This document shows positions 1-7,590 of a stretch of DNA of 64,000 nt, piece after piece. Source of the stretch: Candidatus Gastranaerophilales bacterium (lineage in GTDB: Bacteria; Cyanobacteriota; Vampirovibrionia; Gastranaerophilales; Gastranaerophilaceae); contig CALVBS010000001.1 of the NCBI GenBank assembly GCA_944325865.1, positions 62,001 through 126,000 of the forward strand. Reading direction: 5' to 3'. Made by a program: the position numbers and the translations under genes. Numbering within the stretch: the first letter of the stretch is position 1; every line of letters starts with the position of its first letter. Under the pieces are notes generated by a model. That model did not search any database. It was not told the DNA's origin and saw only the letters and a program-made list of their open reading frames with translations.

Positions 1-1
1 A

Positions 2-682
2 ATGAAAGATTTTAATACTGCAAAATTGACTTTTGCTCCTGATAAAAATGCGATTGTCAGAGCAAAAATTCAATCTGTTGACAAAGATCAGAATGAGCGT
101 TCCTGTGTTGATGTTCTTATGCAGTCAACTCTTATGCAAGTTGGTTCACAGCAGTCTTATGATACATTAACTGATACTCGTCACGGAAAATTTAATCAAA
201 ACGATAAAGGTTTGATTGAATTTGAAAAGACTTTCACAGAATCAGTACTTGAAGACAAGAATAAAATTTCTGTCACATACCAAACTGTTGACGAAAATGC
301 AAAACTTATAGGTTATGAAACAGATATGGCAACAACAAAACGTCATATCGTTGAATCTCTGGACAGAGGTGAAAATGTAATCGTAGGATACACACAGGTT
401 GACGGAAATAATATAATTATAAATGGTCATGAGATTACTATTGTCGGATATAAGGAAAATAATAACGGGAAATTGACATTTATATGTAATGACACTGACG
501 ATGGAATTTCAAAACCTATCGAATATGGTGAGGACTATTTACTCCCTAAGATTCATCATGCGGCCCTTCCACACGATATTGTACAAAATGATGTTAAGCT
601 GGTGGAAAATTGGGTAGAAGGCATAAATCGCTACAATGAATTGAAAAAACAACAAAAAAATACATTAACAGAAGCAGCATAA
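2..682 (+). CDS. Papain-like cysteine peptidase-fold protein, possibly 5'-truncated
   Basis: Soluble protein of at least 226 residues. Three landmarks fit a papain-like (C1/C39-type) fold: Gln30 followed by Cys35 (QNERSC), His143 in a NGHEITIVGY strand, and Asn163-Asp164 in FICNDTDDG. This reads like the Cys-His-Asn/Asp layout. The visible ATG is the second base of the window, so no ribosome site can be seen and the real start may lie further left. It ends 15 bases before the nucleotidase gene on the same strand, so the two may be cotranscribed. Substrate unknown. It could also be an inactive or transglutaminase-like relative. Confidence 0.6.
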   Translation: MKDFNTAKLTFAPDKNAIVRAKIQSVDKDQNERSCVDVLMQSTLMQVGSQQSYDTLTDTRHGKFNQNDKGLIEFEKTFTESVLEDKNKISVTYQTVDENAKLIGYETDMATTKRHIVESLDRGENVIVGYTQVDGNNIIINGHEITIVGYKENNNGKLTFICNDTDDGISKPIEYGEDYLLPKIHHAALPHDIVQNDVKLVENWVEGINRYNELKKQQKNTLTEAA

Positions 683-697
683 TAAAGGAAAATAACA

Positions 698-2317
698 ATG
701 ATAAACGGCTTAAATTCATATTCAAATACAAATTTTATTAAAACGTACGCGAGTAGAATGAGTCCGCCGACTAATAATAAACAGGAAACCAATCATTTTC
801 AGAATGTACCAGATTCTGAAATGACTCAGGGAAAGCCTGTAAAAGCAAGTATATTTTATATGAATGATTTACACGGGCAAAATATCAGAATGGAACGTCT
901 GTTTAATGCGATTAAACAGTTTGATTTGCAAACTTCCAAAGATACTGATAAAATGAAATTTGCTTCCGGCGATATTATGTTAGGTGAAGATGAAAAGCAT
1001 GTAAAAGTCGCCGATACCTTTTTAAATCTGGCAGGCGTAATGGCTTCTGTAATCGGAAATCATGAATGTGACATGCCGACAGCACAATTTGCAAATCTCA
1101 TAAATGATAAAAAATATAAATTGCTTGGTTTGAATATGAATCCGTCAATCAATAACCCAATAAAAAAATATATTGAGAAATCTTATGTTCAGGAAATTAA
1201 CGGTAATAAGTACGGAATTATAGGGCTTGTTCCGCCTGATTTGGCTGACTTTGTAAAACTTCAGGAGCATTTACCGGATTTGCACATTGAAAAAGATTTT
1301 AATAAAACAATAAACGAAGTTCAGGCAGAAGTTGATAAATTTAAAAAAGATGGTATCAATAAAATAATAGTATTATCACACTCCGGCTACAGACAGGATG
1401 TAAAGCTTGCACAAAGCGTAAAAGGAATTGATATTATTTTAGGTGCACACACTCATAATTTACTTGAAGGCATTGAAAAGGATAAAAATTTATTCTATTC
1501 TCCAAGTGATGAACCTGTTATTATCACTCAGGCTGGACGTGACGGAAAAAATTTTGGAGTCTTAAATGTTGAATTTGATAATAATGGTGTTATTAAAAAA
1601 GTCCAAAATAATCTTGGAAAGACCGACCTTTATAGCCGAAATCTAATTGCGAGGAAACAATTTGAAGATATTTTAGGTAATCCTGAGGTTGTTGGTTCTC
1701 TCGGAAATGTTGAAAAAGTTCCGGATGATATATATGCACATGAAAATCCACATTGTGACTTTATTATGGATGCTATGCGAAAAGAATTGGGTACAGATAT
1801 TGCAATGATGAATTCGGGTAATATTCGAGGACAATTTGAAACAGGCAGAGTTGATACCAGAGATTTAGCAATAATTTCACCATTTGCCAATAAGGTTGTT
1901 GTGGTTAAAGTTTCAGAGGATGAAATTGTAAATGCAATTAAAAAACGTTCTAAAACAACAATGCAGTCACGTTCGCATCGTCCGGGGCTTGTTCAGGTTT
2001 CCGGTCTTAAATATAAAATAAATAACAACGGAGATTTACTTTCTCTGTCATTTGTTGACAAGCATAATAAAGAAATTCCGATTGATGTTAATAACCCTAG
2101 TAAAGATAAGTTGTACACTCTTGCTACGGATGATTTTTGTATGTTGAGCGAAGAAGGCGGGTTAGGTATTTCTCATAGATATCCAAGTGCTTTGAAAGTA
2201 TTTAATCATGATAAGGATATTGTTGTTGCCCAGCATATCAAAAATAATAAGGAACCACTTGACGTAAAATCAGACGGAAGAATTATTGTCGTTGATGAAA
2301 ATGGCAAAGAAATTTAA
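698..2317 (+). CDS. 5'-nucleotidase / cyclic phosphodiesterase family protein (UshA-like)
   Basis: A 539-residue metallophosphoesterase followed by a 5'-nucleotidase C-terminal domain. Metal-site motifs are visible: NDLHG (about 56-60), SGD (90-92), GNHE (120-123) and GAHTH (249-253). The substrate domain carries MMNSGNIRG and the ISPFANKVV segment. Family members remove phosphate from nucleotides or cyclic nucleotides and normally act outside the cytoplasm. This one has no Sec signal peptide. It instead has a polar Asn/Ser-rich extension of about 48 residues (starts MINGLNSYSNTNF), reminiscent of other proteins in this window. A Shine-Dalgarno AAAGGAA precedes the ATG. It converges on the sigma-factor gene with 12 bases between. 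Confidence 0.87.
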   Translation: MINGLNSYSNTNFIKTYASRMSPPTNNKQETNHFQNVPDSEMTQGKPVKASIFYMNDLHGQNIRMERLFNAIKQFDLQTSKDTDKMKFASGDIMLGEDEKHVKVADTFLNLAGVMASVIGNHECDMPTAQFANLINDKKYKLLGLNMNPSINNPIKKYIEKSYVQEINGNKYGIIGLVPPDLADFVKLQEHLPDLHIEKDFNKTINEVQAEVDKFKKDGINKIIVLSHSGYRQDVKLAQSVKGIDIILGAHTHNLLEGIEKDKNLFYSPSDEPVIITQAGRDGKNFGVLNVEFDNNGVIKKVQNNLGKTDLYSRNLIARKQFEDILGNPEVVGSLGNVEKVPDDIYAHENPHCDFIMDAMRKELGTDIAMMNSGNIRGQFETGRVDTRDLAIISPFANKVVVVKVSEDEIVNAIKKRSKTTMQSRSHRPGLVQVSGLKYKINNNGDLLSLSFVDKHNKEIPIDVNNPSKDKLYTLATDDFCMLSEEGGLGISHRYPSALKVFNHDKDIVVAQHIKNNKEPLDVKSDGRIIVVDENGKEI

Positions 2318-2329
2318 AAATATAGTAAT

Positions 2330-2998
2330 TTAATAACCGTATTGCTCTTTTTGATTAAGGTATTCTTTTATTGTATTCAGTGCGGCCTGTACAATACGCG
2401 TTACTCTTGATGAAGACAACCCGACCTGTCTTGCAATATCTTTTACCTGCATGTTTCTGTAAAAGCGGTATTCCACAACAGTTCTGTCTTTTGGTGGTAA
2501 TTTTGATATAGCTTCTCTTATCATTCTTCCCATTTCGGAAATTTCCGCATTTTCATCAGGTGTAGCATGTTTATCTTTCAAAAAGTCAAACGGCGAATCA
2601 TTATCGCTGGCAGCATCAGCTAAACCGTCTATTGATAAAACCGTTTCATAAATAGCTTCTCTAACTTTTGTCTTTTGTGTCGATTCATCATCTTCACTTG
2701 AAACATCCTCATCTTCTTCAGATTTATGTTTAAGAGAATACCATTTGTATCTTATTCTTAATTCATTTCTAATAGCCCAGCGGACTGCAGTTGCAATATA
2801 TGCAGAATTATAACGAGCCAGTTGTTCCATTGATTTATTTTTAATTAAAGCCTGTATTGCAATAATACCTATGGACAGAAGTTCTTCATATTCAACCATA
2901 TGTGAAGGAATCCGGCGGTATTCAACCCTTGCAACTTTCTGTACCAAATCTATATATTCTTTAAGTTTATTGTTTGAATTGTTCTGCATAATAACCAT
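2330..2998 (-). CDS. Alternative sigma factor, sigma-28/FliA-like
   Basis: A 222-residue sigma-70 family protein. Region 2 lies at about 15-95 (YEELLSIGIIAIQALI and AVRWAIRNELR). An acidic, low-complexity linker follows (EEDEDVSSEDDES), and region 4 is at the C-terminus (LPPKDRTVVEYRFY, then the helix-turn-helix VKDIARQVGLSSSRVTRI). Region 1 is missing and region 3 is weak, as in small alternative sigma factors. It starts 9 bases after flhB, and FliA commonly follows flagellar export genes, so I infer a role in flagellar or export-related transcription. A second possible ATG lies three codons inside (2989). A general stress or sporulation-type sigma is the alternative. Confidence 0.82.
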   Translation of the reverse strand: MVIMQNNSNNKLKEYIDLVQKVARVEYRRIPSHMVEYEELLSIGIIAIQALIKNKSMEQLARYNSAYIATAVRWAIRNELRIRYKWYSLKHKSEEDEDVSSEDDESTQKTKVREAIYETVLSIDGLADAASDNDSPFDFLKDKHATPDENAEISEMGRMIREAISKLPPKDRTVVEYRFYRNMQVKDIARQVGLSSSRVTRIVQAALNTIKEYLNQKEQYGY

Positions 2999-3007
2999 GA
3001 TTATATA

Positions 3008-4099
3008 TTATTTTCCAGGCTCTGGATTTATTCTACCTTGTTTTCTATTATTTTTCAAGTTGTAAACAAAAAGTAAGATTTCGGCGACTGCTTTATACAG
3101 TTCAGGAGGTATCTGCTGGTTCAGGTCAACCATTTTGAACAATGCTCTGGCAACTGGCGGATTCTCTATTACGGGAACTCCGTGTTCTCTTGCTATATTT
3201 ATAATTTTTTTAGCAATAAGTTCTGTGCCTTTTGCAATTAACATAGGAGATTCCATTTCTTCGGCTTTATATTTTAATGCACATGCAACATGCACAGGAT
3301 TTGTGACTACAAAATCCGCATCAGGTACCGCATCCATCATACCTTGCTGCAGCATCTGCATACGTCGTTGTCGGAGTGCAGCCTTCACGTTAGGGTCACC
3401 TTCTGTGTTTTTATATTCGTCTTTGATTTCTTTAAACGACATTTTCTGGTCTTTAAGAAACTTCCATTTGGTAACGCCGTAGTCTGCAGCAGAAATTATC
3501 AAAAATGCGATACAGGCTTTGAAAATAAATTCCGTGATAAGTTCTCCGAATTCAACCATTACGGAAAAATTGTTATCAATGGAGGCCAGCATCAGAATAT
3601 GTTCAATGTGTGCCATATAAACTGACCAGCCTATGTAACCGAGAATTACTACTTTTAAAATATTTTTGAATAATTCAAAAAGCGTTTTTATCGACATTAT
3701 GTTTTTAAAATATTTTGTAGGATTAAGTTTATCGAGTTTTGGCATTAGCGGTGCTATAGCGACCAATGGGCCTACCTGTATGAAATCTGCCAGTATTGCA
3801 ACAAGCCAAGCAAGAAAAAGAATCGGAGCAATAATTAAAGCTGCACTTTTTACGGTTACCGTAAATATATAAGTCAGACCTATTTTATCAAGGTGAGTAT
3901 TAGGAATTTGCTCATACAAAAGAGTAAATAATGATGATATCTGTTCCCATATAAACGGAGCCAGTGCAAAGATTGTTACAAACAATATTAAAAGGGATAC
4001 AGCGGTTGAAAAATCTTTTGATTTAACAACCTGTCCTTCTTTTCTTGCCTGTTCGAGTTTCCTCGGGGTGGCATCATATTGCTTGTCTTCATCACCCAT
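3008..4099 (-). CDS. flhB: Flagellar/type III export gate protein FlhB
   Basis: A 363-residue FlhB/YscU family protein, the inner-membrane substrate-specificity switch of flagellar-type export. The N-terminus DATPRKLEQARKEGQ is characteristic. Four hydrophobic segments follow (about 33-51, 88-108, 145-165, 190-206), then a cytoplasmic domain with the autocleavage site at 267-270. The site reads NPVH instead of the usual NPTH. The cleaved Asn-Pro bond and the His are kept. No other flagellar gene is present. It sits in the run metF-deoC-flhB-sigma, 31 bases after deoC, with a poor ribosome site, so it probably shares the upstream transcript. Confidence 0.93.
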   Translation of the reverse strand: MGDEDKQYDATPRKLEQARKEGQVVKSKDFSTAVSLLILFVTIFALAPFIWEQISSLFTLLYEQIPNTHLDKIGLTYIFTVTVKSAALIIAPILFLAWLVAILADFIQVGPLVAIAPLMPKLDKLNPTKYFKNIMSIKTLFELFKNILKVVILGYIGWSVYMAHIEHILMLASIDNNFSVMVEFGELITEFIFKACIAFLIISAADYGVTKWKFLKDQKMSFKEIKDEYKNTEGDPNVKAALRQRRMQMLQQGMMDAVPDADFVVTNPVHVACALKYKAEEMESPMLIAKGTELIAKKIINIAREHGVPVIENPPVARALFKMVDLNQQIPPELYKAVAEILLFVYNLKNNRKQGRINPEPGK

Positions 4100-4130
4100 C
4101 TAATAATCCTTTTTAATAATATTATAATGA

Positions 4131-4781
4131 TTAAGAAACGATTTTCACACCGGAGGATGTTCCGAGTCTTTCGGCACCTGCTTCAATCATTTTTAATGCA
4201 GTTTCTTTATCTCTAATGCTTCCTGAAGCTTTTACTTTCAGTCCATATGGAGAGACTGTTTCATACATAAGTTTTACATCTTCAGCTTTTGCTCCAACTC
4301 CGTTTTTTACAAAACCGGTTGATGTTTTAACAAAATCAGCTTTAGCTTCAACGCAGATTTCACAGGCTTTTTTAATTTCATCTTTTGTTAGTAAATCAGT
4401 TTCAAGAATTACCTTTAGCGGGGCTTCTTTTGCGGCTATTTTAACGGCTTTTATATCTTCTCTTACATAGTCATAATCTTTATCTTTTAATGCAGTAACG
4501 TTAATTACCATATCAACTTCGTCTGCACCGTCTGCAACCGCACATGATGTTTCAAAAGCTTTAACTTCGGTTTTATTTGCCCCGAGCGGAAATCCGATTA
4601 CGGTAACAACTTTTGTATTTGTATCTTTTAATGCTTCTTTTGCTTTTTTTACATATGCAGGGTTAATACAAACTCCGAGAAAATCATGTTCTTTAGCTTC
4701 TTCAAATAGTTTTTCAAAATCGTCTTGTCCTGCATCCTGTTTTAAAAGAGTGTGTTCAATATGTCTGTTTAAATTATCCAT
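4131..4781 (-). CDS. deoC: Deoxyribose-phosphate aldolase
   Basis: A 216-residue TIM-barrel aldolase that cleaves 2-deoxyribose-5-phosphate to glyceraldehyde-3-phosphate and acetaldehyde in deoxynucleoside catabolism. The Schiff-base lysine is Lys152 in FVKTSTGF. The second lysine is in GLKVKASG (Lys184), and EVDMVINV supplies the acidic partner near Asp90. Length is normal for bacterial DeoC. It lies 15 bases after metF with AAGAAAGAAGG before its ATG, so it is translated from the metF transcript. With the 5'-nucleotidase nearby it could feed nucleotide carbon into glycolysis, which is inference. Confidence 0.95.
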   Translation of the reverse strand: MDNLNRHIEHTLLKQDAGQDDFEKLFEEAKEHDFLGVCINPAYVKKAKEALKDTNTKVVTVIGFPLGANKTEVKAFETSCAVADGADEVDMVINVTALKDKDYDYVREDIKAVKIAAKEAPLKVILETDLLTKDEIKKACEICVEAKADFVKTSTGFVKNGVGAKAEDVKLMYETVSPYGLKVKASGSIRDKETALKMIEAGAERLGTSSGVKIVS

Positions 4782-4796
4782 TAAAAGCCTTCTTTC

Positions 4797-5666
4797 TTAT
4801 AAAATATTTTCCAAAATTTTTGAAGTTGTAAATGCCTTGTTAAGGGTATAGAAATGTAATCCCGCTATATTACTGTTTCCTATAAGCCCTTCACATTGCC
4901 TGCTCACATAATCAATGCCGAAGCTTTTCAAATCCTCCGGTGAATCTTTAAATTTTTCAAGATTATTTTTAATTTCTTCAGGAATACTGATTTTTGCCAT
5001 AGAAGTAATTCTTGTCATTTGTTTAATGCTTAATATCGGCATAATTCCTGCAATTATTGGTAAAGTAATCCCTGCATTTCTTACGAGTTCAATGTAGTGA
5101 AAAAATTTTTCATTATCGTAAAAAAGTTGTGTAAATATTGCCTGTGCACCCGCATCAACTTTCTTTTTCAAATTTTCAATGTCGCTATAAATATCAGGTG
5201 CATCTATGTGACCTTCCGGATAGCCTGCAACACCTATTGATAAATCTGTTTTTTCCCTGATAAAACTTACTAGTTCATTAGCGTATTTGAAATCTTTTTT
5301 GTAAACGGTTTTATCTTCAGGAATATCTCCTCTTAGTGCAAGAATATTCTCTATTCCAAGAGTTTCAATTTCTTTAATATGGCGGGCTACTTCGTCTTTT
5401 GAACTCCTTACACAGGTAAAATGCGGCATAAGGTTAAATTTTCTGCATAAGGCTTCTGTCAATTTCATTGAATCGTTAGAACTTCCGCCTGCTCCATATG
5501 TTAATGACACTAAAGACGGGTTGTATTTTTTTAAAATTTCTAATTCTGTAAATAAATCTTCAAACCCGGCTTCTCCGTTTTTAGGCGGGAAAACTTCAAA
5601 AGAAATTTTTATTTTTTCCCCGTTCAAAGGCTTTTTATCTTTGTTGTAAATCTCTTTTAATTTCAT
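4797..5666 (-). CDS. metF: 5,10-Methylenetetrahydrofolate reductase
   Basis: A 289-residue FAD-dependent TIM-barrel enzyme that makes 5-methyl-THF for methionine synthesis. Landmarks are FEVFPPKNGEAG near residue 25, LVSLTYGAGGSS, and NILALRGDIP. There is no eukaryotic-type regulatory domain, as expected for bacterial MetF. It heads a minus-strand run with deoC, flhB and the sigma gene. No Shine-Dalgarno precedes the ATG. An extended -10 box sits exactly six bases upstream, so the transcript is predicted to start at the A of the ATG. Confidence 0.95.
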   Translation of the reverse strand: MKLKEIYNKDKKPLNGEKIKISFEVFPPKNGEAGFEDLFTELEILKKYNPSLVSLTYGAGGSSNDSMKLTEALCRKFNLMPHFTCVRSSKDEVARHIKEIETLGIENILALRGDIPEDKTVYKKDFKYANELVSFIREKTDLSIGVAGYPEGHIDAPDIYSDIENLKKKVDAGAQAIFTQLFYDNEKFFHYIELVRNAGITLPIIAGIMPILSIKQMTRITSMAKISIPEEIKNNLEKFKDSPEDLKSFGIDYVSRQCEGLIGNSNIAGLHFYTLNKAFTTSKILENIL

Positions 5667-5672
5667 ATTTGA

Positions 5673-5681
5673 ATTATATCA
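5673..5681 (-). promoter_or_regulatory. Extended -10 promoter of metF, leaderless
   Basis: On the minus strand the bases read TGATATAAT, an extended -10 (TGn plus a perfect TATAAT). The hexamer ends six bases (TCAAAT) before the metF ATG at 5666. With normal spacing, +1 falls on the A of the start codon. No good -35 hexamer is seen, which is usual for extended -10 promoters. Position is seen; leaderless transcription is inferred. Confidence 0.6.
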
Positions 5682-5695
5682 TAAAGAATCTTTTA

Positions 5696-5704
5696 TGTTA
5701 GAAT
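5696..5704 (+). promoter_or_regulatory. Extended -10 promoter of the SulP gene, leaderless
   Basis: The plus strand reads TGTTAGAAT, an extended -10 with five of six TATAAT bases. It is followed by six bases (TAAAGT) and then the ATG at 5711, which has no Shine-Dalgarno. The arrangement mirrors the metF promoter on the other strand of the same 44-base gap. Confidence 0.55.
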
Positions 5705-5710
5705 TAAAGT

Positions 5711-7342
5711 ATGGTTAGGGCAGAGAATATCCGTTTAAGGCTGAATATATTTACCGGAGATTTACTTGGCGGTGTTAATGCTGCAATAATTGCCCTGCCT
5801 CAGGCACTTGCCTTTGGTGTCGCAACCGGTTTCGGTGCAAGTGCGGGTATCTGGGGAGCTATAATCCTTTGTTTGATAGCCGGAATCTTAGGAACAAAGG
5901 TTCCGATGATTTCAGGAATTACAGGGCCTTCTGCCATTGTCATAGCATCTATCATGCATGCTTTAAATAAGGATATTAATTCCGTTATTATGATTATGCT
6001 GATGGCAGGGCTGTTTCAGATTTTGCTTGCTCTAACCAAACTAACGGATATTGTTAAATATGTCCCGTATCCTGTTATTTCAGGCTTTATGAACGGAGTC
6101 GGCACAATTATCATTATTATGCAGATAAATCCGCTTTTAGGACTGAAATCTTGTTCGAATACCATTGAAAGTATTGAGCATATATGTTCCTCCTTTACTA
6201 CAATGAATCCGTCTGCTTTCTGGCTCGGGCTTTTAACGCTTGTTATTGTTTTTGCAATACCTAAACGGTGGAATAAATATGTTCCGTCACAAATTCTTGC
6301 ACTTATAATCTGCACATTTATCTCCATAAAAATGGGGCTTCAAATAGACAGAATCTCGGAAATATCGGTTTCAGTGCCTGCATTAAGGTTTCCGCAGACT
6401 AATTTGCATGATGTTATTACATATTTTCATTACGGTATAACTCTTGCGATTATTCTTTCTTCTGAAACCCTTTTGACTGGACTTGTTTGTAATTCTCTTA
6501 CAAAAACTCAATCATCGCCTGCAAAACTTTTGATTTCTCAGGGAATTGGCAATATGTGCTGTGCAATGACCGGTTCTTTGTCAGGTGCTGCTGCTACTAT
6601 GAGGACAGTTGCAGCTTTAAAGACCGGAGCTTCTACAAAATTAGCTGCTATTGTGACATCTATTGTTCTGTTTCTTGCTATTTATAAGTTTTCTGACTTT
6701 GTAGCCCAAATTCCTTTATGTGTTTTGGCTGCAATATTGATAAAAATAGGGTATGATATTATTGATGTAAAACTTTTAAAAGTGTTTAAGCTTGCCCCGC
6801 GTGATGATAAATATGTTTTGATACTGGTATTCCTGCTTACGGTATTTTATAATCTGATTGTTGCGGTTGGGGCCGGAATTACTCTTGCAGCTTTGTTATA
6901 TGCCAAGAAAGTTGCTGATAATGCCAAACTTGTACATAAAGAAGTATTTGATAAAGATATCGAAAAGCTTGAAAAGGCTCTTGAGGAAGATTCTCACCAT
7001 AAGATACGTGCTGTCCATATTTCAGGGCAATTCTTCTTTGGTTCTGCAACCCAGTTAATATCCCAGTTTGATGAATTACTCGGAACAAAATGTCTGATTT
7101 TAAACTATGATTCCGATGATTTGCTTGATATATCGGCAATTTTTGCTTTTGAAGATATTATTATGAGGCTTAAATCCCAGCATATTAAGCTTTTACTGGT
7201 AATCAAAAATGAGGCTCTTTATAATCAGCTTAAAGAACATAAAATTACTGATGAAATAGGTGAAGGAAAAATTTTTTACTCTGAAATCGATGCCATTGAA
7301 TTTGCTAAAAATGCCATAAAAAATAAACTAAAAAATCAATAG
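5711..7342 (+). CDS. SulP family anion transporter with STAS domain
   Basis: A 543-residue inner-membrane SLC26/SulP protein. The N-terminal half has the family start (GDLLGGVNAAIIALPQALAFG) and the TM segment with GITGPSAIVIAS. Roughly ten to twelve hydrophobic helices run to about residue 400. The C-terminal 110 residues form a soluble STAS domain (HISGQFFFGSATQL then CLILNYDSDDLLDISA). Members move sulfate, bicarbonate or dicarboxylates. The substrate cannot be read from sequence. It stands alone, divergent from metF, with a leaderless-type promoter. Confidence 0.9.
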   Translation: MVRAENIRLRLNIFTGDLLGGVNAAIIALPQALAFGVATGFGASAGIWGAIILCLIAGILGTKVPMISGITGPSAIVIASIMHALNKDINSVIMIMLMAGLFQILLALTKLTDIVKYVPYPVISGFMNGVGTIIIIMQINPLLGLKSCSNTIESIEHICSSFTTMNPSAFWLGLLTLVIVFAIPKRWNKYVPSQILALIICTFISIKMGLQIDRISEISVSVPALRFPQTNLHDVITYFHYGITLAIILSSETLLTGLVCNSLTKTQSSPAKLLISQGIGNMCCAMTGSLSGAAATMRTVAALKTGASTKLAAIVTSIVLFLAIYKFSDFVAQIPLCVLAAILIKIGYDIIDVKLLKVFKLAPRDDKYVLILVFLLTVFYNLIVAVGAGITLAALLYAKKVADNAKLVHKEVFDKDIEKLEKALEEDSHHKIRAVHISGQFFFGSATQLISQFDELLGTKCLILNYDSDDLLDISAIFAFEDIIMRLKSQHIKLLLVIKNEALYNQLKEHKITDEIGEGKIFYSEIDAIEFAKNAIKNKLKNQ

Positions 7343-7384
7343 CAATATAAAATTGAGATTCTTTATAATTATTAAATTAATACA

Positions 7385-7537
7385 TTGAATAACAAAAAAT
7401 ATTTTGTATTGCGTGCGGATAGAATTTTTATTCCAGAAATCCACATCAAAATTGATTTTGAGATATTTAATTCAAGAATGATGGAGGTAATATTCAAGGC
7501 AAGAGATATAATCTTTATGCTGAGTAGAAACAGATAA
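7385..7537 (+). CDS. Possible small ORF (about 50 residues) before a terminator
   Basis: The 248-base gap between the SulP gene and clpB holds one continuous frame from a TTG at 7385 to TAA at 7535-7537. The peptide is mixed hydrophobic and basic, with FIPEIHIKIDFEIFNSRMMEV in its middle and MLSRNR at the end. No Shine-Dalgarno is evident, and a shorter start at the ATG-ATG pair near 7477 is possible. The hairpin terminator begins 10 bases after its stop. This may be a small gene, a remnant, or chance. Confidence 0.22.
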   Translation: MNNKKYFVLRADRIFIPEIHIKIDFEIFNSRMMEVIFKARDIIFMLSRNR

Positions 7538-7547
7538 TAATAAACTA

Positions 7548-7575
7548 AAAGCCCTCATAATTGAGGGCTTTGTTT
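7548..7575. terminator. Bidirectional hairpin terminator
   Basis: Perfect stem GCCCTCA (7551-7557) and TGAGGGC (7562-7568) with loop TAAT. It is flanked by AAA on the left and TTT plus TGTTTTT on the right, so it can end transcripts from either side: the SulP side on plus and clpB on minus. Confidence 0.85.
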
Positions 7576-7590
7576 TTATATTTTAATTGT

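Noticed and set aside
3290-3625. Plus-strand frames across flhB
   Set aside because: They are antisense shadows of the intact flhB frame.
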